From NCBI GenBank assembly GCA_019279435.1, contig JAAALK010000081.1, positions 52,319,318 to 52,383,317 of the forward strand: a DNA stretch of 64,000 nucleotides, in the 5' to 3' direction. The position numbers and the translations under genes are program-made. Position 1 is the first letter of the stretch; the number at the start of each line of letters is the position of its first letter. The notes beneath the pieces were generated by a model. It worked only from the letters and a program-made list of their open reading frames with translations. It ran no database searches and was not told the DNA's origin. The DNA comes from Zizania palustris (Eukaryota; Streptophyta; Magnoliopsida; Poales; Poaceae). This document shows, piece by piece, positions 45,883-56,114 of this stretch.

Positions 45883-48800
45883 ATGTTGTCGGATTTTGGA
45901 AACCTCAGGATGTCAAACAACCAAGGCTCCGACGCTCCCCAGAACGGAGGAGGGAACGGCAACTTGCCACAATGGGGAGCGACTGGGCAAAGGCAAGCCC
46001 CAGTCGCCAACCACCCCACACTGGCTGAGATGATGGCCACTCAGAACCAGTTGGTTGCTGCCCTATTGAATCAGATGCAACAGCAGCAGCAGCAAATGCA
46101 GGAGCAGCAGGCTCATTTCTTCCACCACCATCAACAGCCCGAGCTGCCTCGACCAGCCACTCCAGCTCCCGCTCCCGCCTCTCAGCTCTCGGAATTCCTC
46201 CGAGTCCGCCCGCCGACTTTCTCAAGCACCACCAACCCCATGGAGGCCGGGGATTGGTTGAGGACTATTGCTAAGAAACTGGACCTTCTGACCTGCACTG
46301 AGCAGGAAAAAGTGGCCTTCGCCGCCCATCAGCTCCAGGGTCCCGCCGCAGAATGGTGGGACAACCTGCGAGAGACTCTGCCCGAAGGACATGTTCACAC
46401 TTGGGCAGAATTTTCTGATGCTTTCCGTGCCGCTCATATCCCAGAAGGCATCATCGCACAGAAGCAGCAGGAGTTCAGGGACCTGCAACAAGGGAGCAGG
46501 TCCGTCACAGAGTATTTACACGAGTTCAACCGACTGGCTCGATACGCGCCTGAAGAAGTCCGAACTGACGCGGCCAGGCAGTCTAAATTCCTTCGAGGTC
46601 TTAAGGATGAGTTGTCCCTTCAACTCGTTTCTGGAGATTATGCCAACTTCCAAAAGTTGGTTAATAAGGCTATTATTCAGGAGACCCAGCAGAACAAGGT
46701 CGACCTGAAAAAGAAGAGGATGATTGCCTTTAGGCAAAACCAGGGCATGGCTCACAGGCCCCGCTTCACACCTCCTCCATCGGCGCCACAATATCACCCC
46801 CGACCAGTGTATCGACCAGCGCCACCCGCCGCCAACGCCGGAACCGGACAACCTCGCCCCGCTCCCGCCACCCCAGCTGCACCAGCCGCCCCGGCAAGGA
46901 AGGCGGAAATCCTGCGAGACAAGCACGGCAAGCCCGTGGTATGTTTCAACTGCCGTCAGGAAGGGCACTACTCCAGTCAGTGCCCCCATCCCAAGCGTGC
47001 CCAAGGCATCACATCGAACCCCGCCGTCCGCGCCAAAGTCAATCACGTCACCGCCGAAGAAGCCCAGGCTGCCCCGGAAATTGTCATGGGTAAGTTTACA
47101 GTACATTCATCATTTGCAGTGGTATTATTTGACACTGGAGCTACCCACTCCTTCATATCAACTACTTTTGTGGAAAGAAATGCCTTGGACATAAGTGAAC
47201 TACCCAGACCAGTATTGATAGCCACCCCGGGCAAGCAAACCCTCGCCTATTCCTTTAGCCCAAGGGTATGGGTAGATATCCACGGCACGAAATTTTGGGC
47301 CGACCCCATTCTAATAGAATGCCAAGGTTTGGACCTCATTCTAGGGATGGATTGGTTAAATAAACACCAAGGAATAATAGAATGTGCTCAGAGGAAAGTG
47401 ACTGTGACCAGTGAAGAAGGGACCACCGTCACATTCCAGATGCCAAGCATGAAGACCGGAAGATCAAGACTACATCAGATTACCTTGGAAGAAATACCAA
47501 TAGTCTGTGAGTACCCGAATGTATTTCCAGAAGACTTACCAGGGATGCCACCCAAGAGGGACATCGAGTTCAGGATTGACTTGGTGCCAGGAACCACCCC
47601 TATCTACAAGCGACCATACCGGATGGCCGCCAACGAATTAGCTGAGATGAAGCAGCAATTGGAGTATCTTGAAAGGAAAGGATATATCAGACCAAGTACG
47701 TCGCCATGGGGTGCCCCCGTCATCTTCGTCGAGAAGAAAGAAGACAAGGCCAAGCGTATGTGTGTGGATTATCGCGCCTTGAATGAGGTAACCATCAAGA
47801 ATAAGTACCCGTTGCCTCGGATCGACGATCTCTTCGACCAGCTTAAGGGAGCTACGGTATTCTCGAAGATCGACCTGCGGTCTGGTTACCATCAGTTGAG
47901 GATTCGAGAAGAGGATATACCCAAGACTGCCTTCACCACCCGTTATGGATTGTATGAGTGCACTGTTATGTCCTTCGGATTGACCAACGCCCCTGCATTC
48001 TTCATGAATATGATGAATAAGGTGTTCATGGAATATTTGGACAAATTCATAGTAGTCTTCATAGACGATATCCTCATTTATTCCAAGGACCAGAAAGAGC
48101 ACGAGACTCACCTCCGATTAACCTTAGGAAAGCTAAGGGGACACCAATTATATGCCAAGTACAGCAAATGCAAGTTTTGGACGGCAGAAGTAAAGTTCCT
48201 GGGACACATCATCTCTGCGCAAGGAATCGCAGTAGACCCTGCCACCGTAGAAGCAGTTACGGATTGGTTGCCACCCACGAACGTATCTGAGATACGAAGT
48301 TTTCTGGGATTGGCCGGATATTATCGGAGGTTCATTGAGAATTTTTCTAAGATAGCCAAGCCTATGACCAAGTTGTTGCAGAAGGGAGAGAAGTTTGAAT
48401 GGACTCCTGAATGCGAGGAAAGTTTCCGCACTCTCAAGACCCGTTTGGTGTCTGCACCTATACTGACCCTACCAGATAACCGCAAAGACTTCCATGTCTA
48501 TTGCGACGCATCTCGCCAGGGATTGGGATGTGTTCTTATGCAAGATGGAAAAGTTATCTCTTATGCCTCCCGACAGTTGAGACCTCATGAGATGAACTAC
48601 CCGACCCATGATTTGGAATTAGCCGCCGTAGTGCACGCCCTTAAGATTTGGAGGCACTATCTAGTTGGAAATCGCTGTGAGATTTTTACGGATCACAAGA
48701 GTTTGAAGTATATCTTCACACAGCCTGACCTCAATCTGAGGCAGAGGCGATGGTTGGAACTAATCAAGGACTATGACTTAGGTATTCACTACCACCCCGG

Positions 48801-50388
48801 AAAAGCTAATGTGGTAGCTGATGCATTAAGTCGCAAGGGATATTGCACAGCTATGATGATTCAGGAGCACGCACCCTTGTTATGTAGAGAGATGGAAAGA
48901 CTGAATCTTGGATTGACCACCAGAGCATATCTAGCCACCTTGGAGACTCGACCTGTCTTGTTTGAGCAAATCCGCGAAGCCCAGTTAGAAGACCCGGATA
49001 TAGCAGCCATTAGGAAGAACATGAGACAAGGAAAAGCCCCAGGATTTTCAGAGGACGAGAACGGCACCATATGGTTTGGAACCCGGATATGTGTGCCGGA
49101 TAAACCTGAGATAAAGACCCTGATCCTAAGAGAAGCCCATGAGACAATGTACTCCATTCATCCCGGCAGTACCAAAATGTACCAAGACATGAAGGAACGT
49201 TATTGGTGGGTTAGTATGAAGAGGGAAATTGCACAGTTCGTCGCCGAATGTGACACCTGCAGAAGAGTAAAAGCTGAACATCAGAGACCTGCAGGATTGT
49301 TACAGCCACTTAAGGTGCCTGAATGGAAGTGGGAAGAGATCGGTATGGATTTCATCACCGGATTACCAAAGACCCAACTTGGGTATGATTCCATTTGGGT
49401 AATCATCGATCGGCTTACGAAATTAGCGCATTTCATAGCCGTCAAGACGACCTTTAGTGGTCCTAAGCTTGCAGAACTGTATATGGCCCAGATTGTATGT
49501 CTTCATGGAGTGCCTAAGAAGATAGTGTCTAACCGAGGAAGTCAGTTCACCTCTCGTTTCTGGAAGAACCTTCAAGAGGAGATGGGCACGAGATTGAATT
49601 TCAGTACCGCCTACCACCCTCAGACAGATGGACAAACAGAGAGGGTGAATCAGATATTGGAGGATATGCTTCGAGCATGTGTCTTGGATTTTGGAGCCAC
49701 TTGGGATAAGAGCTTGTCGTACGCTGAGTTTTCGTACAACAACAGCTATCAAGCCAGCCTTCAGATGTCTCCTTTTGAAGCCTTATATGGACGTAAGTGC
49801 AGGACGCCCCTACTTTGGGATCAAACTGGCGAATCCCAAGTGTTCGGAACGGACATTCTTCGTGAAGCTGAAGAGAAGGTACGAATCATCAGAGACCGAC
49901 TCAAAACAGCCCAATCGCGACAGAAGAGCTACGCAGACAATCGACGCCGAGACTTAGTCTTTGAAGAAGGAGATCATGTCTATCTTCGAGTTACGCCTCT
50001 CCGTGGGACTCAACGGTTTAACATGAGAGGGAAGTTGGCCCCTCGATATGTTGGACCATTTCCCATTATTCGACGCCAAGGCGAAGTGGCTTATCAGTTG
50101 GAATTACCGCCCTCATTGGCTGGAGTGCATGACGTATTCCACGTATCTCAACTCAAGAAGTGTCTCCGCGTCCCCACAGAACAAGTGGATCTTCAGCAGT
50201 TGAATGTTCAAGAGGATCTGACCTATGTGGAAAAGCCGGTTAAGATATTGGAAGTCAAAGAAAGAATCACCAGGAGCCGAGTCATCCGCTTCTGTAAAGT
50301 ACAGTGGAGCAATCATCCGATAGAAGAGGCTACATGGGAAAAAGAAGATGAACTCAAGGCACAGCATCCTGAACTATTCGAGGATTGA
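45883..50388 (+). CDS. chromovirus gag-pol polyprotein, open but with integrase D-to-N change
   Basis: The frame is 1,501 codons; the likelier start is the ATG at 45910 (MSNNQGSDAP, matching the relative at 40189). Residues below count from 45883. Gag capsid is about 95-290, the CCHC knuckle CFNCRQEGHYSSQC starts at 354, and the protease Asp is D417 (LFDTGATHS). RT is about 590-770 with catalytic FIDD (D728, D729). RNase H has D875 (CDASRQGLG). The integrase HHCC finger is about 1086-1126 (H1086, C1123, C1126). In the core, D1156 (GMDFITGLP) and E1253 (GQTERVNQ) are present, but position 1217 reads AAC (VSNRGSQFTS) where the family has Asp. It is exactly 36 residues before E1253, as D,D(35)E requires. 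A chromodomain (about 1435-1500, ending ELFED) would tether integration to chromatin. No stop or frameshift is present. Confidence 0.95.
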   Translation: MLSDFGNLRMSNNQGSDAPQNGGGNGNLPQWGATGQRQAPVANHPTLAEMMATQNQLVAALLNQMQQQQQQMQEQQAHFFHHHQQPELPRPATPAPAPASQLSEFLRVRPPTFSSTTNPMEAGDWLRTIAKKLDLLTCTEQEKVAFAAHQLQGPAAEWWDNLRETLPEGHVHTWAEFSDAFRAAHIPEGIIAQKQQEFRDLQQGSRSVTEYLHEFNRLARYAPEEVRTDAARQSKFLRGLKDELSLQLVSGDYANFQKLVNKAIIQETQQNKVDLKKKRMIAFRQNQGMAHRPRFTPPPSAPQYHPRPVYRPAPPAANAGTGQPRPAPATPAAPAAPARKAEILRDKHGKPVVCFNCRQEGHYSSQCPHPKRAQGITSNPAVRAKVNHVTAEEAQAAPEIVMGKFTVHSSFAVVLFDTGATHSFISTTFVERNALDISELPRPVLIATPGKQTLAYSFSPRVWVDIHGTKFWADPILIECQGLDLILGMDWLNKHQGIIECAQRKVTVTSEEGTTVTFQMPSMKTGRSRLHQITLEEIPIVCEYPNVFPEDLPGMPPKRDIEFRIDLVPGTTPIYKRPYRMAANELAEMKQQLEYLERKGYIRPSTSPWGAPVIFVEKKEDKAKRMCVDYRALNEVTIKNKYPLPRIDDLFDQLKGATVFSKIDLRSGYHQLRIREEDIPKTAFTTRYGLYECTVMSFGLTNAPAFFMNMMNKVFMEYLDKFIVVFIDDILIYSKDQKEHETHLRLTLGKLRGHQLYAKYSKCKFWTAEVKFLGHIISAQGIAVDPATVEAVTDWLPPTNVSEIRSFLGLAGYYRRFIENFSKIAKPMTKLLQKGEKFEWTPECEESFRTLKTRLVSAPILTLPDNRKDFHVYCDASRQGLGCVLMQDGKVISYASRQLRPHEMNYPTHDLELAAVVHALKIWRHYLVGNRCEIFTDHKSLKYIFTQPDLNLRQRRWLELIKDYDLGIHYHPGKANVVADALSRKGYCTAMMIQEHAPLLCREMERLNLGLTTRAYLATLETRPVLFEQIREAQLEDPDIAAIRKNMRQGKAPGFSEDENGTIWFGTRICVPDKPEIKTLILREAHETMYSIHPGSTKMYQDMKERYWWVSMKREIAQFVAECDTCRRVKAEHQRPAGLLQPLKVPEWKWEEIGMDFITGLPKTQLGYDSIWVIIDRLTKLAHFIAVKTTFSGPKLAELYMAQIVCLHGVPKKIVSNRGSQFTSRFWKNLQEEMGTRLNFSTAYHPQTDGQTERVNQILEDMLRACVLDFGATWDKSLSYAEFSYNNSYQASLQMSPFEALYGRKCRTPLLWDQTGESQVFGTDILREAEEKVRIIRDRLKTAQSRQKSYADNRRRDLVFEEGDHVYLRVTPLRGTQRFNMRGKLAPRYVGPFPIIRRQGEVAYQLELPPSLAGVHDVFHVSQLKKCLRVPTEQVDLQQLNVQEDLTYVEKPVKILEVKERITRSRVIRFCKVQWSNHPIEEATWEKEDELKAQHPELFED

Positions 50389-50415
50389 GCCGAATCTCGA
50401 GGACGAGATTCTCTG

Positions 50416-50427
50416 TAAGGGGGATAG
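50416..50427 (+). promoter_or_regulatory. chromovirus polypurine tract
   Basis: TAAGGGGGATAG lies just before the 3' LTR. It is the second-strand primer site and is conserved in the inverted relative at 39429-39444. Confidence 0.85.
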
Positions 50428-50430
50428 GAT

Positions 50431-53400
50431 TGTAACACCCCAGAAATTAAAAAGGAATAAAATAAAAAGAAAATAATATTTAAATCATTTTTGGATTTAT
50501 GATTAAAGGAGAAATAACAAAAGAACCCAAATAAAGCCAAACAGGGAGAAATATTCAAAATTTGGACCTGGAAATTTTATGAGATGAACTAGAGACCAAA
50601 ATATAATTTTAGGAATTTTTACAAATTTTTATCTACAGTGATTCAACCCTTAACTAAATATATGAATTTCTGGAATTATTTTAAATCGGAAAAACATTTA
50701 AAAATCAAAATGGGCCTTAACCCTAAATCTACCTCAGCCCAGCCCAGCCCAGGCCGCCAGCCACCGACAGGTGGGGCCAACCTGTCGGCGCTCACAACCC
50801 CTCTCTCCTCCCCGCGCCCGACCCCGCCTGGCCCACCCGTAAGCCTCCGCACGTGCTCCCTCGCCCGCTGACGTCCCTGGCCCACGTGTCGGCCCTCTTT
50901 CTTTTTCGCCCGGCTGGCTGACAGGTGGTCCCCACCTGTCAGGATCTTCTTCTTCCTCGGAAGGGGATCTCTCCCCTTCCAAACCGGTGCCCCCTTTCCG
51001 ATTTCAGTCACCAGCCGGCCAGATCCGCTTGATCAAGGCCCTGGATCATCTTCCCTCGTCGCCGCGATCCCCTTCCGCCCTTAGCCGACGCAATTTCGTT
51101 CTTTTGGAAGCTTATCCGAGGATTAAAGGAAAGCTCGCCGGAGGGAAAGAAATCCTCGGGATTCCTCGGTTGGCTTGCCATCCTAGGCTCCGGCGATCCC
51201 TATAAAAGGCCCCACCCTCACCGCACTACGCCACAACACCAGAGCTCTAGCCCTCGCCTCCCCGAGCGCCCCCACCCTCCTTTCCACTTTTTCCTCTGCT
51301 TTGGCTCTGGCAAGACCTCGCCGGCACTCCGGGCCACCGTCGCCCTAACCAAGGCCACCACCGGGACCGCCGTTGCCACTGCTCCCTCGGCCTCGCCTCC
51401 GTTCGCGTTTCCCATCGCCGGATCGCCGTCGCCACCGTCGACCCGAGGATCTTCATCGCCTCTCCTCGCCGCCGGCCACCTCCGGTCTCCAACCATCCCC
51501 ATCTCCGGTACGGTTGTACTCCCCTCTCCATCCTCTTTCCGTTTTCGCCGTCGCTTAGGGCCATGGACCCCGCCGCCGCCGTTCGCCCCTCGCCGTCGCG
51601 CCGCCGGAGTCAGGGACGAAGACCTCGGTCATCCCCCGTGCCGTGCGCGTGCCGGACGAGCTCGGTACCGTGCGATCGGAGATGAACGGCTAAGATTAGA
51701 ACCCGCTCGGGTTTAATCTGGGCCGTTCACTCGGTCAAAGGGGTACCGACCGCCATCGGCCGTTGGATCTCACTTAAGCGCCCCGCCCTGCGATCGCCCG
51801 TTGGATCTGGATCCAATGGTCCTGCTCGGCCTGGTCCACGCGCGCGGTCAACGGTTCACGGTGAACCCAGTTCACCGTGGACCCGAGACTGTTTTCTGTT
51901 TAAATAAAATTCCAGAAAATTGTTTAAACTTTGAAAATTCATAACTTGCTCATTTTAACTCCAAATTTCACCATTCAAATTTTGTTAAATCCAGAATAAT
52001 ATTCTCTACACATTAAAGCCATAAAAACAATATGATACTGTTACCCAAAATATTTTTATTAAATAAATGAATAGAAACCCTTTAGGGTTAAAATTTGAAA
52101 TGCAGAAAATAAATTGGGAAAAATCCTAAAAAGTTAAGTTTTACTGTTTTATACCAAACTTTAAAATATTAAAATATTACTTCACATAAAAACACCCACA
52201 AAAATGAATATTGCTTATTTGGTGGATTTTATCTGTTTATGAAATGTATTGTTCACTTTTCCGTATCGAGAAGACTACGAGTTCGTCGAGGAGCAGGAGT
52301 TCTACCCCGAGGTTCCTCCATCCCCATTTGCTGATCAAGGCAAGTCATCGACCGTCTCTGTGGAAACAGTTGATCATATTGAGCCCATGTTTTTATAAAT
52401 TATCGCTATAACTCATAGGTTAATATTGCATTAGTCAAATATCAAGCCCTACACTTATATTTATTGGATCCCCGTCCTTGTGTGTAAACCCAAGCCATGC
52501 TTATTGAGCCTTAACTCCTTGTCACTCTACAAATATTATATTAGCTAGTGCCCAATGTACCGGCACAACCGCTATAGGATATAAAGAATGAGTCGTAGAT
52601 AGCTGGATTCTGATATATGAAATTCCCTGTTATTCTCGTCTCTGGATTCTGTTTGAGTTGGCTAAGTTATAAGTATGGTGGGTTCCGGGTGCAAGCTCGG
52701 AAACTGGTTGGTCGCACCCGGGGCACTATAAGGACCGGTCTGCGGGATCTGTTGCAAAGCACTTCCGTACCAACCACAAGTCTAATGGGTAAGTCCTAAC
52801 CGGAAGTATGGAACACCCCGACTCTCTGCACCATAGTGGAGGGGGCAAGGGGCAAGCCCTCAGGGCGCCTTGTACCAAAGAAGGCTCAAGGGGGGGTATG
52901 GTGAGGCATCGACGCGTCGGGGCACCATATGAAACCTATAAGAGGGTGTTGTTGAGTCGGGGAGGACTATATGGAAGGTTTTGGCACGAGTTCCCGTGAA
53001 ATGGGTCATCTCGTTACACTTTGGTGTGAGTGATGAGTGCGTGCCTTGTGGGTACAGTGGTACATCTCTGATTAGAGTAAATTCAATCTTTTCGAAAAGC
53101 CGAGCCCACGGTCAAGGGCGGGTTGTGTGACTACTCGCAGTTAGTTTACAATTGTTTGAATGTTTGAGTTATTCATGGCATGCAAGGACTATTGTGCGAG
53201 GAGGTGAAACGTACTCCCCGAGTTAGAAGTTGATGATGCATTCACATGTTTACTTTTCCGCACAAATAAATTACTCACATTTAATGCTTTACAAATATGC
53301 TGCTTCCGCAAAACTAGCCACTATCTCCCTTGTTATTATCTTGCATTATATTTGCATTCGGTGGCTTGCTGAGTACATCAGTACTCACCCCGTTGACTTA

Positions 53401-53659
53401 CAACATCAGAGCCCGTCTACTACGAGGAGGATGAAGGTCTGGAGTAGCGACCCAGTCAAGGCGAGACTGGAAGGAGGCGTTCATCTAGGACCCTTTGATT
53501 TATTAGTTTCTCTTCATCTTTATTCACTTTTGTATTAATACGGTCTACGAACCGTGAATGATTGCTCGTATTTGTACGTGGTCGCATGATGAACATCTTG
53601 TTTTATTGATTTTCTATGGAATTTCAATAAAGTCCTGATTTATTAATCGGGGCGCGACA
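50431..53659 (+). repeat. chromovirus 3' LTR
   Basis: 3,229 bp, 99.6% like the 5' LTR by eye. Differences include CGCTTGG/CGCCTGG, AGCCGACCGG/AGCCGGCCAG, TATCAAATG/TATGAAATG and an extra C in ACTCCCCGAG. The TATA box is at 51201-51207. Confidence 0.95.
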
Positions 53660-53664
53660 GGTAC
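53660..53664. repeat. target-site duplication GGTAC, right copy
   Basis: It matches 42149-42153 exactly. Confidence 0.95.
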
Positions 53665-54726
53665 ACCGGAGTGTGTATCGGAGGTTGTTTACCCGGAGAG
53701 GTCTCCGGGGTACTGGATACACTTGTCTGTTTGTCTGTGGTGCGCAGGTGACTTCGGAGGCGACGGACGGTTCACAGCAGGTGAACCTTGGTCAAGCGGG
53801 AGGCTTGATGCTAGGGGAGCAGGGAGCTCCATCACGAAGGCTGCGAAGAGGTTGAGGTCAGACCTCGGGTCGAGGTGCGCCAGGAGAAGGCAGTAAGTGC
53901 GGAGCCTGGCTCCGGGTGAAGGTACTCCGAGACGAAGTCCTCAGAGGCGAGGCACTTCGAAGGGTACTCCGAATGGAGTGACTTCGGAGTATGGTGTACC
54001 AAGTCCTCAACAATGAGGCAGGGCTTTCGAAGTGTGCTTCGGAGGGAGGCACTCGAAGGTATACCCGACGAAGGTCTCAGAAGTCGAGGTGCATCGAAGG
54101 CATGGTCCGGGTGAGGATCGTCGAGGAGTGTGCTCGGGGAGAGACACTGCGACGAAGTGCTCATGGAATGCTTCATGCGTAGGCCTTGGACGAAGGAGGG
54201 ACTTCGAAGGGTGATACTCCAAAGGTGGGGCTTCGGAAGTGAGGCTGGCTTCGGAGTGAAGCTGGCTTCAGAAGTGAGGCTGGCTCCGGAGTGAGGCTGA
54301 CTTGAGGTACTTCGGCCATGCATGGCTTCGGTACACAGACTGAAGGAGTTCGAGCTGGGAGAAGCTGCGAAGCCGTGGTGGTCCACTCCGAAGGTGTTGG
54401 TGCGAAGGCCCAAGGGCTTTGACGGCTTCGGCTCAAAACCGTCACTGTATCTAAGGCTGACTTCGGTGAAGTGAAGGCCGTCAGTCTCAAGGCTTCTCAC
54501 CGAACCTACCGCACCCCTCGCGTGCGAAGGGGGGCTTTAGAAGGGTCCAAAACTGCAAAGGCTGACAGTGTCTTCTCTACAAAAGCTGGTGTTGTCCCCT
54601 CTGCGAAGCTGACAAAAGAAGCATCCAAATAAAGTACACTACCAGTTGTACCCCCCTGTTCTGATGAGACAAAAACAGTGTAAACCCTAGGGGTAAAGTA
54701 GTCTATTCACAGGGCTGAATAGTGCC

Positions 54727-54734
54727 TATAAATA
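54727..54734 (+). promoter_or_regulatory. TATA box of the copia 5' LTR
   Basis: TATAAATA in GCCTATAAATAGTGG; it is missing from the 3' LTR because of the U3 deletion. Confidence 0.65.
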
Positions 54735-55068
54735 GTGGAGGCTGGCTAGGTCACATCAACACTTTGAGCAGCTATTATAGAACTCCTGTGCTAGCCGCCA
54801 CACTCTCTGTATTCATCCTGTGAGTTCATTTTGTGTTCCCTGTTCATGCAATGAAGTTTTGATTCTGTTCTTCTTTCACTGCTTGAACTTGTACTGTGTG
54901 TTGCACTGCATGCTTTGATTTCTCTGTGCACCATCTTCTTGTGAGTTTTCTAGAGAGGTGTGTGAGAAGCCTGATCGAGTGAAGTGTGTGTTTTTCAGTG
55001 TGTGTTCGCTCTGTGTAAACTGGAGGCTAGACCTCTCTGATTACTAACGAAGCACTGTTCTTGGCTTA

Positions 55069-55612
55069 GGGTGCGTTTGGTTCTGCTTTTCAAATCTGCT
55101 TCTGCTGTGAAAAAGCAGAAGCTGAACCAAACGGGTTTACCAAAACTGCTTCTGCTGTAAAAAACAGCTTTTTCTAGTACAAATTTGGAAGCAGCCTGGA
55201 CCCTGCTTTTCTGCTTTTGCTTTTCTGTTTTTCTGATTTTTAGTTCAAATTAAAAAGTATGAATTCAAGGTGTCTTAATTGATTTAACATTATTATGGTT
55301 TGTATTGATTTGCACAATTTCATGAGATAATATGTGGTTGTCGGTTACTTTATAAAATAAACTATGCACTTTTTTATTTATCTAATATATTTTTTAGTTA
55401 TTCAGTTGCATCAATGTTGAGTGTTTCCTATTTATATATGTATAGAATATTATAATGATGAAAATTACGTAAGTTATAAAAAACAGTCAGCTCACAGCAG
55501 TTTTTTCATAGCAGCTTCAACCAAACGACTTTTAGCTTTTTCACAGCAGGCAGCTCACAGCAGCTTTTTCACAGCAGCTTTTTCACAGCTCACAGCAGAA
55601 CCAAACGCACCC
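55069..55612. mobile_element. Tourist-like MITE in copia 5' LTR
   Basis: The 544-bp element has 19-bp perfect inverted ends (GGGTGCGTTTGGTTCTGCT) and TTA duplications at 55066-55068 and 55613-55615, as for PIF/Harbinger-derived Tourist elements. Its absence from the 3' LTR (62696-63492), where the flanks join directly, confirms an insertion. Subterminal CAGCAG/CTGCTG-type repeats (AAGCAGAAGC, CACAGCAGC) are dense at both sides. An AT-rich centre carries no gene. Confidence 0.9.
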
Positions 55613-56052
55613 TTAGATCGAAGCCTGTTTTTCTTCCCTTATCGAAGTCCTCGGCGAAGTCTATTCGGTGTGCATTTAGACCTTCGAAGTACGAAGCCCA
55701 GCACCAGTTGTTGTCGCTGAGTATTTGGTCGAAGTCCGTAGAGGGAAGTCTGCTTTTGCGAAGGGTGAAGTGCGAAGCCTGCTCGAAGGCACCTTGTGTG
55801 CGGAGCCTACACTGACTTAGCAGAGCTGAATTCTCGGGGTTGTGGGTGGAGCGAAGTCTTCTTGGCTTCAAACTTTTGCTCCTTGCGAAGCCTGATTTCG
55901 GAGCTGTGAAATACCTCCGAACCAGAACTTCGAAGGGTGTGTTTGAAGCCTGTTCCGCAGTAGACAGAAGTAAAACAGAAGGTTATTTTTTAGTCTAAAG
56001 TTTTAAAAGCTCCCATTCAGCCCCCTCTGGTCGCCGTTTTCGGTCCAACAAT

Positions 56053-56064
56053 TGGTATCAGAGC
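56053..56064 (+). promoter_or_regulatory. copia primer-binding site
   Basis: TGGTATCAGAGC, two bases after the LTR end. Confidence 0.9.
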
Positions 56065-56114
56065 GGGTTAAGATCACCAGTTGACCTTAACCGGTTTTGT
56101 GATCTATTGGCGAC

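Larger units (their letters stand above)
42154..53659 (+). mobile_element. young, structurally complete chromovirus (Ty3/gypsy, Tekay/Del-like)
   Basis: The element is 11,506 bp with LTRs 42154-45381 and 50431-53659 (TGTAACACCCC...GGGGCGCGACA), PBS, one open gag-pol frame and a purine tract. It is flanked by a perfect GGTAC duplication. By eye the two LTRs differ at 12 bases and one single-base indel over about 3.2 kb (about 0.4%). A C-terminal chromodomain and long LTRs point to the Tekay/Del lineage (inference). It sits inside a copia LTR, which sits inside a Tat element. One apparent catalytic change in integrase is described under the CDS. Confidence 0.95.
53665..56050 (+). repeat. copia 5' LTR, right piece
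   Basis: It continues the LTR from 42153 and includes a Gly/Pro-codon-like, CTTCGGAG- and GAAGC-rich region (53700-54540). TATA box TATAAATA is at 54727-54734. R/U5 ends GGTCCAACA at 56050. A MITE is lodged at 55069-55612. Only its last part (54762-56050) is present in the 3' LTR. Confidence 0.9.

Noticed and set aside
53832..54500. 222-codon minus-strand frame, Ser/Pro-rich
   Set aside because: It lies in copia LTR U3 built of CTTCGGAG-type repeats; the frame is a by-product of the repeat and is on the wrong strand.
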